The notes: generated by a model from the letters alone, not told the origin. DNA of 38,140 nucleotides from CAYUNA01 sp047629355 (GCA_047629355.1 JBLHWU010000028.1:1-38140); one strand, 5' to 3'. Shown: positions 13,736-23,400, counted from the stretch's first letter. Numbers and translations are program-made.

Positions 13736-14286
13736 GTATCAGAAAACGAAATTTCAGTAGATTTTTTGAAATTTCGGTAATTTGGCGATAGCTTTCACTT
13801 GCCCGACTCAGTCCATGTCCACCTATAAAAGCCACCACTTTTTTCTCCTTATAATTGGCTAAAAATTCTTGCAAAGAATCCGTAATCGAGTGGTCATGCA
13901 AACTACGGCAAAGCGTTTCCTTGATGTTTATCGATTCCTTTCCCGTCTTGATAAAATGGTCATAAACGACCTTATCCAAAGTCTTTTCGTAGGATGCTGG
14001 CTTTCGATAGTTGTATCCATTGTATAGACGGGTCTTATCGTACAATTGGTTGGGGGTAGGCGTTGTAAGGAACGTCTAAAGTTGGGAAAATAGAGTTGTT
14101 GTCGTACAAATGATGCCACAAATCATCGGAAATCACGCAGCCAAGCAATAGACATCTGTCAAACTTTATTTTTAGAATTTTCGCTTTTAGCAAGGTGAGG
14201 TCGAGCGATTGAATGGCAATATTGGAAACTGATTTTTTATTTTTTAAATGCTTTTTGAGGGCACTGAGCGATTCGAATTCTTTCAT
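13736..14286 (-). pseudogene. Truncated, frameshifted LOG-family-like (Rossmann) protein
   Basis: From ATG 14286 the strand reads MKEFESLSALKKHLKNKKSV, QSLDLTLLKAKILKIKFDRC and CVISDDLWHHLYDNNSIFPT to LDVPYNAYPQ. A one-base change in the run of five G at 14052-14056 then shifts the frame. The next frame continues as LYDKTRLYNGYNYRKPASYE, TLDKVVYDHFIKTG and KVVAFIGGHGLSRASESYRQ, ITEISKNL. The GGHG segment followed by YRQITEI is typical of LOG/lysine-decarboxylase-like Rossmann proteins, which usually go on to a PGGxGTxxE motif; that whole half is missing. The sequence after about 13780 is unrelated repeat DNA. The gene is dead by truncation, so the homopolymer shift is either a second lesion or an assembly error. 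Confidence 0.7.
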
Positions 14287-14392
14287 AATTTGGTGTGTTG
14301 TACTATTTTTCGGTGTATAGATTAAATGTCCTGTGACAAAAAAAAATGAGGTTTAAAATCTTTAATTTAATTGGAATAAATTCCAATTTTTC

Positions 14393-14499
14393 TTTTATCA
14401 CATAGCACAGATATTAATTTCACATAGCCACATAGCTGATTTCAGCTCGCTAAAAGCTATGTGGCTATGTGAAATTGCTATCTGCGCTATGTGATAAAA
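14393..14499. repeat. Large hairpin with 45-bp arms
   Basis: TTTTATCACATAGC...CACATAGCCACATAGCT (14393-14437) pairs with its complement at 14455-14499 with three mismatches and a 17-nt loop. Internally it repeats CACATAGC three times per arm. It has no coding capacity and no obvious termini. Confidence 0.85.
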
Positions 14500-14577
14500 A
14501 ACTACGCCACGAGTTCAACAAAAATTTTTGTTACACGATATTGATTAGTTACCAGGTAACTAATCAGGTCTTATTTT

Positions 14578-14725
14578 GGGGAGTTTGAGGGAAGAGTTTG
14601 GGCAATAAGCCCAAATTCTTCCCTCAAAAACACCCAGCCCGCCGCCTTCGGCGGCGGGGGAGGAGGTTCAGGGGAGAGAAAAATTGGATTTTTTATAAAA
14701 ATCCAATTTTTCTCTCCCCTAAAAC
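14578..14725. repeat. Composite hairpin element P, copy C (double-headed)
   Basis: H1 is GAGGGAAGAGTTTGGGC with its complement (about 14587-14627). H2 is CCCGCCGCC-TTC-GGCGGCGGG (about 14638-14658). A second H1-like stem, GGGGAGAGAAAAATTGGATT with its complement (about 14671-14720), follows in the opposite orientation in place of H3. The two-headed structure recalls BIME-type arrays. Confidence 0.75.
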
Positions 14726-14773
14726 CCCTTTGTCAACTACAGAGTACCTGAGTAGTTACTATACCAGAGAATT

Positions 14774-15658
14774 TTAAGTCATTTTTTCTGATGAAATTTG
14801 TTTGTACAAGCCGGTTTTACTTGCCAAGTTCAAAATTTTCAAACCCATTTTAATAAGAATAAAAACTTGTCCTAAAATAAAAATGAACCAAAGTCCGCCG
14901 ACCGTGCTATTCAAATCATCACCTCGCAATTGCAAATAAATGAAGGAAAGTAGCCCAAAGATCAACCAATTTAAAATGGACAGAAAGAAGGTCGCTCTGA
15001 AGTTTTTGAAAACGAGTTGGATGCCATTTTTGATAGCGGTGAAAATCCATTTTGGATTGTGTTCAACTAAGTAAATTTTAGCAAAATCGTGGATTGTCAA
15101 AATGATACCCGCAAAAAATAAATAAATGCCCAGCACAATTCCTCCTCTCCAATAAATCACCAATTCACTATCCAATTGTTTCAAATCGCCGCCATGAATG
15201 AGGCTCATAAATAAGTTAAAAAATAGAAAAAAGACAAGTCCATGAATGACTAAAAAGCAAAGCGTGATAAAGAATAATTTCCAAAAATATTTAATGGAAC
15301 CCACTGCAAATGATTGAAAATGAGCTTTCTGTGGGACGTTTTTACAGGTTTCTAAAATACCGCCCATTAAGAAGACGGAGAGGAAGACGTAGAAAATTAT
15401 AAGCAATGTGGATTGGCTCAAAATGGGTAAAACTGCTGCCCCGTATTCCCGCATAAAATCAGTATAAACGGTATAATCAAAGCCTTCCATCAATTGCTGT
15501 GCGGCAAAGGAATATCCTAGTTTTTCCTCCAATAAACTCATCAATGGAATCGCCGCCAAGGCCGCCAAAAGGAAGTTACATAGATAGAGCCATATCCAAA
15601 TTTTTATATTTTGGATGCTCCATTTTAAACCGTTGAGGTATGCTGAAATTGCAGTCAT
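14774..15658 (-). CDS. Multi-pass membrane protein of unknown function
   Basis: A 294-residue protein with about six hydrophobic segments: near 20-40 (IWLYLCNFLLAALAAIPLM), 80-102, 130-155, 172-195, 222-245 and 253-275. There are no catalytic motifs. The layout and the 'IVLGIYLFFAGIILTIHDFAKIYLVE' and 'NGIQLVFKNFRATFF' segments resemble uncharacterised Bacteroidota membrane proteins sometimes described as glycerophosphoryl-diester-phosphodiesterase-membrane-domain-like; I cannot confirm that. It stands alone, separated from the next gene by R-like repeat DNA, so its job cannot be inferred from context. Confidence 0.75.
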   Translation of the reverse strand: MTAISAYLNGLKWSIQNIKIWIWLYLCNFLLAALAAIPLMSLLEEKLGYSFAAQQLMEGFDYTVYTDFMREYGAAVLPILSQSTLLIIFYVFLSVFLMGGILETCKNVPQKAHFQSFAVGSIKYFWKLFFITLCFLVIHGLVFFLFFNLFMSLIHGGDLKQLDSELVIYWRGGIVLGIYLFFAGIILTIHDFAKIYLVEHNPKWIFTAIKNGIQLVFKNFRATFFLSILNWLIFGLLSFIYLQLRGDDLNSTVGGLWFIFILGQVFILIKMGLKILNLASKTGLYKQISSEKMT

Positions 15659-15674
15659 TTATAAGTTTGAACAC

Positions 15675-15747
15675 TGTAGCGGCAACTTTAGTCACCAAGC
15701 TTTTTACCTAAAACGAAGGCAGTTTGGCGACTAAAGACGTCGCTACA
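15675..15747. repeat. Palindromic element, R-like (copy 4)
   Basis: TGTAGCGGCAACTTTAGTC (15675) mirrors GACTAAAGACGTCGCTACA (to 15747), with TTTTTACCTAAAACGAAGG in the loop. The TGTAGCGG edge and the ACCTAAAACG loop resemble R copy 2 (GTTACCTAAAACGG). Confidence 0.55.
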
Positions 15748-15790
15748 TTTGAAAGGAAGGCAAGGTATCATTTTTATGAATTTTTTCAAT

Positions 15791-15833
15791 AAAAAAAGGG
15801 TTTTGAAAATGTCATATTTCCAAAACCCTTTTT
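15791..15833 (-). terminator. Intrinsic terminator of the thioredoxin-fold T9SS protein gene
   Basis: On the minus strand AAGGGTTTTGG pairs with CAAAACCCTT across a 14-nt loop and is followed by a T run. It lies about 20 bp after the stop codon of the 15852-17336 gene. Confidence 0.8.
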
Positions 15834-15851
15834 ATTTCGCACTTTGCTTAC

Positions 15852-17336
15852 TTAAAATTTCACCACTTTCTCCGTCGCGATTCCTTTTTCAGAAGTCAAT
15901 CTTACATAATAAACACCCGCTGGAAAAGCATTTAAATTCAACTCCACTTGATGATTGCCCGCCGTTTTCTGACCCAAATCTTGCGTCATCAATAGGCGAC
16001 CAGACAAATCTGTGATTGTCAGATTAGCCGTCAAGTTTTCAAGTAAATCGAGGTTCACTACCGCATTGGCATCGGTTGGGTTTGGATAGATTTTGAAGTT
16101 TTCCAAACCAGCAATTTCATTCGTTCCTACACTGAAATCTGCTGCTACCGTTCGGTTGGCATAATCAGTAAAGCTACCTGCTTCAAAAATGATATTGCCA
16201 TTGCCATCGGTTACTTTGAAATATGCGCCAGCTGCCAAGCCATCTCCCCAATTATCAACCAGCGTGATTTTATAACAACCATTCGCAGGCAAGGTCACTG
16301 GAATTTCGTATAGGGTATTGTCGTCATATCCGCCGAAAGGTACAGACTGCGCGCCGCCGCCTAAGAGACCGACGAAATTGTTACCACCATATTCAACTTT
16401 AGCACCGCTTTCATCCAAGATAGCCCAGTACATTTCGTTGGCTTTACTGTCCGTTAAAATTTCTATATTCAATGTATTATTGTCCAAATCCATTGGAATT
16501 TCCAACGTTTCTGAATACAAATTATCGCTGGTATCTTCATCCGTCGAACCATTGATTGTCATAATATTAATAGCAATTTCGTCGCCTGGCGCAACGGTTA
16601 CTTCATTGAAATTAATCAATTCTCTTTCAAAAGAATACAACTCGCCCGTATAATCGTAGGTCGTCGCTACGTTACCATTAACGGTTACTTCCAAGGTTGC
16701 CGTTGATAAAATATCATTGCCATAATTGGTCAAATTAATTTTTGGTGTAAACGTGTGGTCGCCGCAAATGTGGGTAGTGTGACCGATATAATTGTTCAAA
16801 CCTGCATTGTTTGTACCGACAGGTTGTGCGCAATTGTTAAATTCTGCGTACATGTCATCTGCATTCAACTGTCCAACCAAATGAATCGTTCGGTCTTGGC
16901 AAATTATGTAAATCGTCGGAAAAAAGTTGATATTCAACTGATTCGCGATACTCGAACTATTTCCCATCGGGTAGGGTACACCGGTCGTCCAATCGCCAAT
17001 CGTATTCGTGCCTGGTGCGCCAGTAATTGCTTCGATGGGCGTACTGCCATCGCCTTCGATACCAAAAACGAACATTTCATCCGTACCATTTGGACCGTAA
17101 GTATCCCAAACGTCATTGAGGTGATGCGCTTGGTGATAATTCCAACAAGGTCCACACCAAGTGGCATAGATATCGACGACGACAGATTTGCCTTCATTCA
17201 AAATATCGTAAAGTTCGTAAGTATTGCCGTCGAGGTCAGTCACGGTGAAATTTTGTACCACTGTACCATCTGCCAATTGAGCGCGGACAGAACCGAAAAT
17301 GAGTAGTAAACTAAAAAGTGTAAATATTTTTTTCAT
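15852..17336 (-). CDS. Secreted thioredoxin-fold protein with T9SS type A sorting domain
   Basis: A 494-residue protein with a Sec signal peptide (MKKIFTLFSLLLIFGSVRAQ). Residues about 22-175 are a TlpA/AhpC-like thioredoxin domain: NFTVTDLDGNTYELYDIL, then DIYATWCGPCWNYHQA with redox cysteines 61 and 64, and the cis-proline region NINFFPTIYIICQD. Residues about 180-400 are beta-rich domains of unknown role (one with GCYKITLVDNWGDGLAAGAY, a motif often seen in T9SS cargo). The last about 80 residues (FKIYPNPTDANAVVNLDLLE, ending in YYVRLTSEKGIATEKVVKF) are a type A sorting domain for cell-surface delivery. A surface-exposed CxxC thioredoxin is of interest because most TlpA proteins stay periplasmic. 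A strong terminator follows. Confidence 0.92.
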   Translation of the reverse strand: MKKIFTLFSLLLIFGSVRAQLADGTVVQNFTVTDLDGNTYELYDILNEGKSVVVDIYATWCGPCWNYHQAHHLNDVWDTYGPNGTDEMFVFGIEGDGSTPIEAITGAPGTNTIGDWTTGVPYPMGNSSSIANQLNINFFPTIYIICQDRTIHLVGQLNADDMYAEFNNCAQPVGTNNAGLNNYIGHTTHICGDHTFTPKINLTNYGNDILSTATLEVTVNGNVATTYDYTGELYSFERELINFNEVTVAPGDEIAINIMTINGSTDEDTSDNLYSETLEIPMDLDNNTLNIEILTDSKANEMYWAILDESGAKVEYGGNNFVGLLGGGAQSVPFGGYDDNTLYEIPVTLPANGCYKITLVDNWGDGLAAGAYFKVTDGNGNIIFEAGSFTDYANRTVAADFSVGTNEIAGLENFKIYPNPTDANAVVNLDLLENLTANLTITDLSGRLLMTQDLGQKTAGNHQVELNLNAFPAGVYYVRLTSEKGIATEKVVKF

Positions 17337-17463
17337 GCGGAAAGATTTAGTGGATTGATAAAAAGTGACAGAAATTCTGTTTGTTTGCTCAAAAATACCA
17401 ATTATTCTAGAAAATTTTGCTTGAAAAGATAACTTTATCGGCGAACAGGCAGTTTTAAAAAAT

Positions 17464-18387
17464 ATGATAATACTGAAAGATAGTCCAATTGAGGTGATTC
17501 AAACTTCCTTTTTACAAAAAAGAGGTGTTCGATTATTGCTGAAAAGAGATGATTTATTGCATCCAGAAATATCTGGGAATAAGTGGCGAAAATTGAAGTT
17601 TAATCTTCAACGTTTTCAAATGTCAACAGCTGAAAAATTACTCACTTTTGGTGGCGCATTTTCGAATCACATCGCGGCAGTCGCGGCGGCAGGGAAGGCG
17701 TACCATTTTCCAGCTATCGGCATTATTCGCGGTGAAAGAATGGAGTTGCTGAATCCAACTTTGACCTTTGCGGAAAGCTGTGGAATGCAATTGAAATTCA
17801 TTTCCAGAAAAGACTATCGTCGAAAGAATAATTCCGATTTTGTAGCTGATTTAAAAATCGAATTTGGTGATTTTTATACGTTGCCAGAAGGCGGTAGCAA
17901 TGCGCTTGCAGTAAAAGGTTGCCGAGAAATTATTACGGAAACAGCAGCGCAATTACCCATGTTACCTGACTATTTTTGCGTCTGCTGCGGTACAGGTGGC
18001 ACAATTGCTGGGATGATTGCGGAGTTGCAAGGACGTTCGAAAATATTGGGTTTTTCTGCATTGAAAGGCGATTTTTTGCCAGCAGAAGTTACGGATTTAT
18101 TAAAAAAATCGGATAGTTCTGTTTTTGAAAATTGGGAAATCAATACTGACTATCATTTTGGTGGCTACGCCAAATGGAAATCCGAATTGATTGAGTTTAT
18201 GAATAATTTTAAACAAGAAACGGGCATCGCTTTAGATCCGATTTATACGGGAAAAATGTTGTACGGTATCTTTGATTTGATTGAGCAAGGTTATTTTGAA
18301 AAAGGGGCGACGATTTTGGCGGTGCATACGGGAGGATTGCAGGGGATTGATGGGTTTAATGGGAGGTTTGGGGAGTTGATTTTTTGA
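17464..18387 (+). CDS. PLP-dependent enzyme of the ACC deaminase/D-cysteine desulfhydrase family
   Basis: A 307-residue fold-type II PLP enzyme. LLLKRDDLLHPEISGNKWRK holds the Schiff-base lysine (Lys40 in SGNK). GGAFSNHIAA supplies the substrate carboxylate-binding SNH, CGTGGT binds the phosphate, and HTGGLQG closes the protein. These motifs are shared by 1-aminocyclopropane-1-carboxylate deaminases and D-cysteine desulfhydrases, and in bacteria such as this most members are the desulfhydrase type, so ethylene-precursor breakdown should not be assumed. The protein is slightly shorter than the usual about 330 residues. The broken barrel gene starts just beyond its stop codon, with no terminator visible between, so the two may have been co-transcribed. 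Confidence 0.88.
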   Translation: MIILKDSPIEVIQTSFLQKRGVRLLLKRDDLLHPEISGNKWRKLKFNLQRFQMSTAEKLLTFGGAFSNHIAAVAAAGKAYHFPAIGIIRGERMELLNPTLTFAESCGMQLKFISRKDYRRKNNSDFVADLKIEFGDFYTLPEGGSNALAVKGCREIITETAAQLPMLPDYFCVCCGTGGTIAGMIAELQGRSKILGFSALKGDFLPAEVTDLLKKSDSSVFENWEINTDYHFGGYAKWKSELIEFMNNFKQETGIALDPIYTGKMLYGIFDLIEQGYFEKGATILAVHTGGLQGIDGFNGRFGELIF

Positions 18388-18410
18388 ACTTATTTTTGCT
18401 GAAATTTAAA

Positions 18411-19040
18411 ATGTTTTTTATGAAATTCAATTGGCTTTTTCTAATTTTTATGGTTTGCGGAGTGTCGCAAGCGAAAGCGCAGTTTTCACTTGGCGCAACG
18501 GGAGGAATCAACCTTTCTAATGTGGAGAACAAAGATGTTCCAGATAATTTTTTAGCTCCTAGTGAGTTGGTGGTTTATCAATATATTGGATTGATGCCAA
18601 ATTATCAATTTGGAAAGAAGTTTTCGGTTAGCGCTAATTTCCACTTTTCGCAGAAAGGGTATCAAGAAGGAATTGTTCAATTTCAATTTAAATAGAGAGC
18701 CAGTTATTTGGATTTTGTTCCGAAAATTCAATACACTCCAATTAAAGTAGTCACTTTTGGTGTGGGGCTGTATTTTGGATTGAAAGTTGGAGAAAAGTTA
18801 AAGTTTAACGAAGGAAATTGGGGGAAACCATATAGTGAATTATTTGAAAATTCTGATTTTGGTCTGACTGGTTCGGTTCAGATTAATTTAAAAAGATTTT
18901 TTCTCATGGTTGGGTATAATTATGGTATTAAAAGTGTTTCATCAACAAATCTCAATAATGGTGCTATATCAGAAGCGTTCAGCCGAAATATACAAATAGG
19001 TGCAGGTTACTTTTTTGATTTTAAAAGGAGTGAGAAATAA
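18411..19040 (+). pseudogene. PorT-like outer-membrane beta-barrel gene with one in-frame stop
   Basis: From ATG 18411 (or 18420) a signal peptide (MKFNWLFLIFMVCGVSQAKA) leads into a barrel start, QFSLGATGGINLSNVENKDV, and continues to GIVQFQFK. A TAG at 18693-18695 stops it. The very same frame then continues RASYLDFVPKIQYTPIK, then FGVGLYFGLKVGEKLKF and ends IQIGAGYFFDFKRSEK at 19040. The whole reads as an outer-membrane beta-barrel of the PorT/OmpX type used widely in Bacteroidota. Only one substitution separates it from an intact gene of about 210 residues. It could be a fresh nonsense mutation, a sequencing error or, less likely, readthrough. The frame opening at 18384 uses TTG and adds unlikely residues. 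Confidence 0.75.
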
Positions 19041-19113
19041 GAAAAGAATGGTTCAAAATTGGATATTAAGTAACTCTTGCAATGAATCAGAAATAACTAA
19101 CTATCTAAAAAAA

Positions 19114-19345
19114 AGGGAGTTTGAGGGGCAAAACGGTTTTATAAAAACCGTTTTTGCCCCTAAAGAACTCTACCCGAGGTTGTGTAAAAAGTCAAAAAAG
19201 GCATTGAAGTTTAAATAATTAATTTTGCAGTAATTTGATAATCAATTTGTTGAATTACTTAATATTATACCAAAACGGACTTTTTACACAACCCCACACT
19301 ATGTTTTTTGAAGCGAGAAAATCTTAGGATTTTCTCGCTTCTCAA
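19114..19345. repeat. Composite hairpin element P, copy D, split by a MITE
   Basis: H1 is GAGGGGCAAAACGGTTTT with its complement (about 19123-19161). H3 is GAAGCGAGAAAATCTT-AGGATTTTCTCGCTTC (19310-19341). H2 is missing: its first bases (CTACCCG) and last (CACACTATG) are separated by the 116-bp element at 19178-19293. Confidence 0.75.
19178..19293. mobile_element. 116-bp MITE-like element with GGTTGTGTAAAAAGTC ends
   Basis: Perfect 16-bp terminal inverted repeats GGTTGTGTAAAAAGTC / GACTTTTTACACAACC enclose an AT-rich core without coding capacity. It sits inside P copy D where the GC-rich hairpin would be. No target duplication is clear. Confidence 0.7.
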
Positions 19346-19454
19346 ATTTAAAAGAGTCTTTGTTTACACTTTAATAAATGTTGGTGCACATTTGTTACAC
19401 TACTAAATCAGCAAATGTAAATCTGATTATTTTGAATACTTTTTTCATTCGTAA

Positions 19455-20396
19455 TTATTGTTTCCTTTTTAATATTATTGACATTCTTCCTAATCGAATT
19501 AAATCTCCTTGATTATCTTCTGTCTCCTTGGAAAAGCAATAAACCTCTTCTAATACAATTGAGTTTTCAGTTTTTATATGTACTATTAATCTTGTTGTTT
19601 GATTAAGTATTATACAATCTTTGCGATTAAAATTTTCAATATCCCATAGTATGAGTGCGTTGTTTTCTATTTTGATTGAATCGTTGGTGAATTCCATCTT
19701 TATTTCGGAAATTACTTCCTTGCCTTCCATAAAATTTCCCGTCCAAACACCTTCAAAAGATGCTTTAGTTATTTTAGAGTTGCCTGTATTGCATTGGAAT
19801 AATTTTATTGTTTCATCTTTTGTTAAATCTTCTAATTCTAAAGTTTTTTCCTGATATCTAATAATTCTATATCTGGGTCTTTCATTTAAAATAATTAACG
19901 TACCTAAATCGGTTTGACTTAGTCGGAATTCCTCGTTTGATTTTTTTAAAAAACAACTATTATGTAGCTCTGAAATTACTAATTCTTTTCTAAAAAATTC
20001 AAAAAACTGTTCTTCCTGATTATGAAAGACAGTCCCTGAGAGATTTTTTAACAAGTTACTTTGATTTATTGACGTTTTTTTGCCTTTTAACAAAGTAATT
20101 ATTTCGCCATTATCTTTCATTAGAATAATGACTTTCGCTTTACAGTCTAAAACTTGAAAAGTCCATAAGACATTGCCATTCTGTTTGAACTTTAGTTCAC
20201 TACTTGACCGAATCTCTTCAAAACTAAAAGTTCCAAAATTCTCTTTTGAATTTTTTATGATAACTCTGTTGTTACTTGCATTAAAGTTCCAACTTCTAAG
20301 ATTATTATTTGATTCCATCCACACCCCATCTAATGGGCAAGTAGATTTACAAACAAAACTGAAGATGGATAATATAAGAATTATACCTAATCTCAT
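19455..20396 (-). CDS. Secreted protein of unknown function
   Basis: A 313-residue protein with a signal peptide (MRLGIILILSIFSFVCKS) followed by a Cys-containing mature start TCPLDGVWMES. The rest is beta-rich with two roughly parallel segments that begin with a 'Gly-x-Trp' turn (LDGVWMESNNNLRSWNF and FEGVWTGNFMEGKEVISEI), suggesting lipocalin- or META-like repeats. I do not recognise the family. Its AT content and lysine-rich composition look higher than the adjacent genes, possibly acquired. It lies downstream of the 1952-residue surface protein on the same strand, behind a long hairpin. Confidence 0.65.
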   Translation of the reverse strand: MRLGIILILSIFSFVCKSTCPLDGVWMESNNNLRSWNFNASNNRVIIKNSKENFGTFSFEEIRSSSELKFKQNGNVLWTFQVLDCKAKVIILMKDNGEIITLLKGKKTSINQSNLLKNLSGTVFHNQEEQFFEFFRKELVISELHNSCFLKKSNEEFRLSQTDLGTLIILNERPRYRIIRYQEKTLELEDLTKDETIKLFQCNTGNSKITKASFEGVWTGNFMEGKEVISEIKMEFTNDSIKIENNALILWDIENFNRKDCIILNQTTRLIVHIKTENSIVLEEVYCFSKETEDNQGDLIRLGRMSIILKRKQ

Positions 20397-20415
20397 TGGC
20401 TTTATTTTTTGATTT

Positions 20416-20474
20416 TTTGACTTTTAGTTTTGCACTTACTTCAAAAGAGGGTAAGTGCAAAATTAAAAGTCAAA
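20416..20474. terminator. Long hairpin between the surface protein gene and the 19455 gene
   Basis: TTTGACTTTTAGTTTTGCAC (20416 on) pairs with its complement ending at 20474, with 24-bp arms and one G-T pair, around a 11-nt loop. It lies 24 bp after the stop of the large surface protein. The sequence after it on the minus strand is A-rich rather than T-rich, so it is a less classical terminator. Confidence 0.45.
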
Positions 20475-20498
20475 GAACCATTTTTTTTTAAAATCTCC

Positions 20499-23400
20499 CT
20501 ACCGAATCAAAGCCACATCCCCCGTCAACATTTTCCGCTCCTCACCACAATTGACCTCAATTATATAAATATAAACATCCGCTCCACCAGCTTCATTTTC
20601 CAACGTTCCATCCCAAGTCGGATTACCTCCCGCTGCTTCAAATACCTTTTTACCCCAACGGTTGTAAATTCTCATAGAAAAACCAGAATCGTCCGCATCG
20701 AATATTTTCTGAAAATTACCATCAATCACAGGACCGAAAACATCATTGATGCCATCGCCATTCGGCGTAAACGCATTGGGAATAGCGACCAAATCCGCGC
20801 TACATTGTGGCAACACATTCACAAAATAAGTCACCTTCCCTTCACAGCCATTTTCATCAATCACCGTCAAGGTGTAAAAGGAATCAGCAGCACTTTGCGG
20901 CGTAAATGTTGGGTCAGGACAATCATCACAACTTATCAAATCTGGATTACTCGGAAACCATTGATAGCTGCTAAAATTACCCGCTAAAGTAATCTCTGCC
21001 GTCTCGCCTTCCTCAATGCAAATCTCGTCGGGCGTATTGAAATTCGGGCTGTCCACCGCCAAGAATTCCCAGCAATATTCAGAAGGACAGCCGTTGATTA
21101 TCGTGTCGCGGCACACTATTTCACCACCGAAAAAATACGTCCCCATATCATTTATTTGAGTAGAGTCGCCATCACAAAGTGGAACTTGAATCATCGTCTC
21201 TGTTTCGACCACCGTTATCGTAATCGAACCGCCGCCTGTACAGCCGGCTGCATCCGTAAACTCAACGGTATAAGTTGTCGTTTCTGTCGGCGAAACGGTC
21301 TGCGATGCTGCGTTTGGATTGGTGATGCCTGTGCCTGTCCAAGTGTAGCTACTCGCAGGAGTGGTTTGGAGAACGATGATGTCGCCTTCGCAAATGGCTT
21401 GGTCGGGCGTCAACACATTCGGTGTGGGCTGAACGGCTACCTCGACCGTATTCATCACGACACAACCTGCGCTACTTTCATCGGTCAAAACATAGCTGTA
21501 AATCACCACATCATTGGTCGTATTGACTGCGCTAAACGTCGTTTCTGCACAGTCGGTACAAGTGATATTATTGCCAGCATTCCATGAATAAATATGTCCA
21601 GGTAAGTTGTTGACACCGATTTGAATTTCATCGCCGCTACAGACAAAAGTCGTCGGTAGCGTATTTTCTAATGCGCCACTAATACCAATTATATCGGAGT
21701 TACAAGCGCAGTTGTTGTCTTCATCAAAAACTGCGAGAATTTGGCAGATTTGGTCAGCAGGGAAGTTGGCTGTGCCGCCTACATTGACGGTCTGTCCCAC
21801 GCCAATTGTGCCGTTGGTCATTGCCGAACTGACGAAAGTATCACCTGCAGACAATTGCCCATTTCCATCATTATCTAAGTAAAAATCAATGGTAATCGTT
21901 TCATTGGTCGCCGTGCCAGAGTTGTTGACATCCACATCAAAATCGACAGTTGTGCCATTGCCTGTAATGTTTAAATTGGATAAATTTAGAATTGGAAATG
22001 CGGTAATAACGGTAAAATCCGCCATCCCTGTTTCCACCAAAATCGAACACAAAGTCCCATCCGTAATACAAACCGCTGACTGTGTCTGCAAAGTATGCAC
22101 TAAAATATTGTCCCCATCACAATCCAAGCCAAATCCAGTAGCCGCCAGTGTAAATGAAATATTGGTATTCGGCGGAAGGTCGGCAATCATTGCCCATTTT
22201 AAAGTTTGTAAACCGTTGACGATTTGAACCGTTGGTTCGCCAGCAACGGCATTTGTACCTGCAACATACGAACCAGTCACATAAGTCGCATTCGCGGGAA
22301 GCGTTATAAACACGCTGTCATTTTGCAAGGTCAAACCATCTGCTTGCATGTTGACCGTGAAGGTAAAATCTTCGCCGCATTCAATTTGGTCTGGACCTTC
22401 GGGCATTATCGAAATCGTCGATTCATACGGCGGAATGACGCCTTCGATATTAATCGGAACGGAAGCTTTGGTCAATTCATTGGTTGGAACGTCGCAATTT
22501 TGGGTTGCCGTCGCCGTGAATTCCATGAAGGAACTGGAGACAAATCCACATTCGGTGGTCACCAGAAATCGAATGCTCGCGGAGTGATTTGGCGTAAATT
22601 GAAAACCTTGCAGCCCACCCGTTGCAATGTCATTATTCAAATTGGAAATATCCCAAGAATAGACGCCGCCATTCAAATTTGGGTCAGCAATGGATTGAAA
22701 AGCAGTGCCAGTTGGATACGCCAATTCGCTTGAACCTGGCACTAAAATAATGCCTGAAGGCAAAATCGCATCCAAGTTTACATTATAAACCGCGCCCAAT
22801 TGTGCATTAAAAATTTCAATGGTGTGATACGGGATTTCTTCACATAAATCGAATGGGCCAATAGGGCTGACGACGTCCATTTCTAACTCACCTGGAGGCG
22901 ATGTTACGAAAACTTCCACCGTTTGCATATGGCAAGGGGTATTGTTGAGATTGGTATAAGCATCGCAATTCCAGCCAAAAGTTAGCGTGACGGTTTCTAT
23001 ACCGCAGCTATTGTTAACGCTGCTGAGTTGATAGTTTTCAGAAAAATTAATTGGAAAATCGCCTAATTGATAAAGTTCATTCATTAAAGGAATTTCCATC
23101 CCTGTGGTCAAATTCGTTAAGACAAAATCGGTGACGGTGCCATTGGTTGAGGTTGGATAAAACCAAACATTTGGTGCAGGGTCTGTGAAGGCGGTTGGAA
23201 AATTAGTTAAACTGAAATCCCAAATTGCCATATTGTCAAAACTGGTATAAGTTGAATTAGCAGGTATTAAAAATAGGGCTGGACGAATCGGATTTAATGT
23301 TCCCAAATTCGTCTGAATGGTGTCCATTGGAAATTCAGGTTCTGGTAAGAATTCTGGGATGTCAATCACTGCATGAATGGATAGCGGCAAGGCCGTTTCT

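Larger units (their letters stand above)
14287..14773. other. Repeat-filled intergenic region
   Basis: No gene is supported. It holds a hairpin with 45-bp arms (14393-14499), a short perfect palindrome GATTAGTTACC-A-GGTAACTAATC (14543-14565), and P copy C (14578-14725). The last few bases before the membrane protein gene contain GAGTACCTGAGTAGTTAC, which resembles the short palindrome. Confidence 0.6.

Noticed and set aside
17464..18387. Ethylene-related ACC deaminase call
   Set aside because: The motifs are shared with D-cysteine desulfhydrases and the residues that separate the two cannot be judged by eye.
19000..19218. 72-residue plus-strand reading frame
   Set aside because: It is the tail of the broken barrel gene running into P copy D and the GGTTGTG element.
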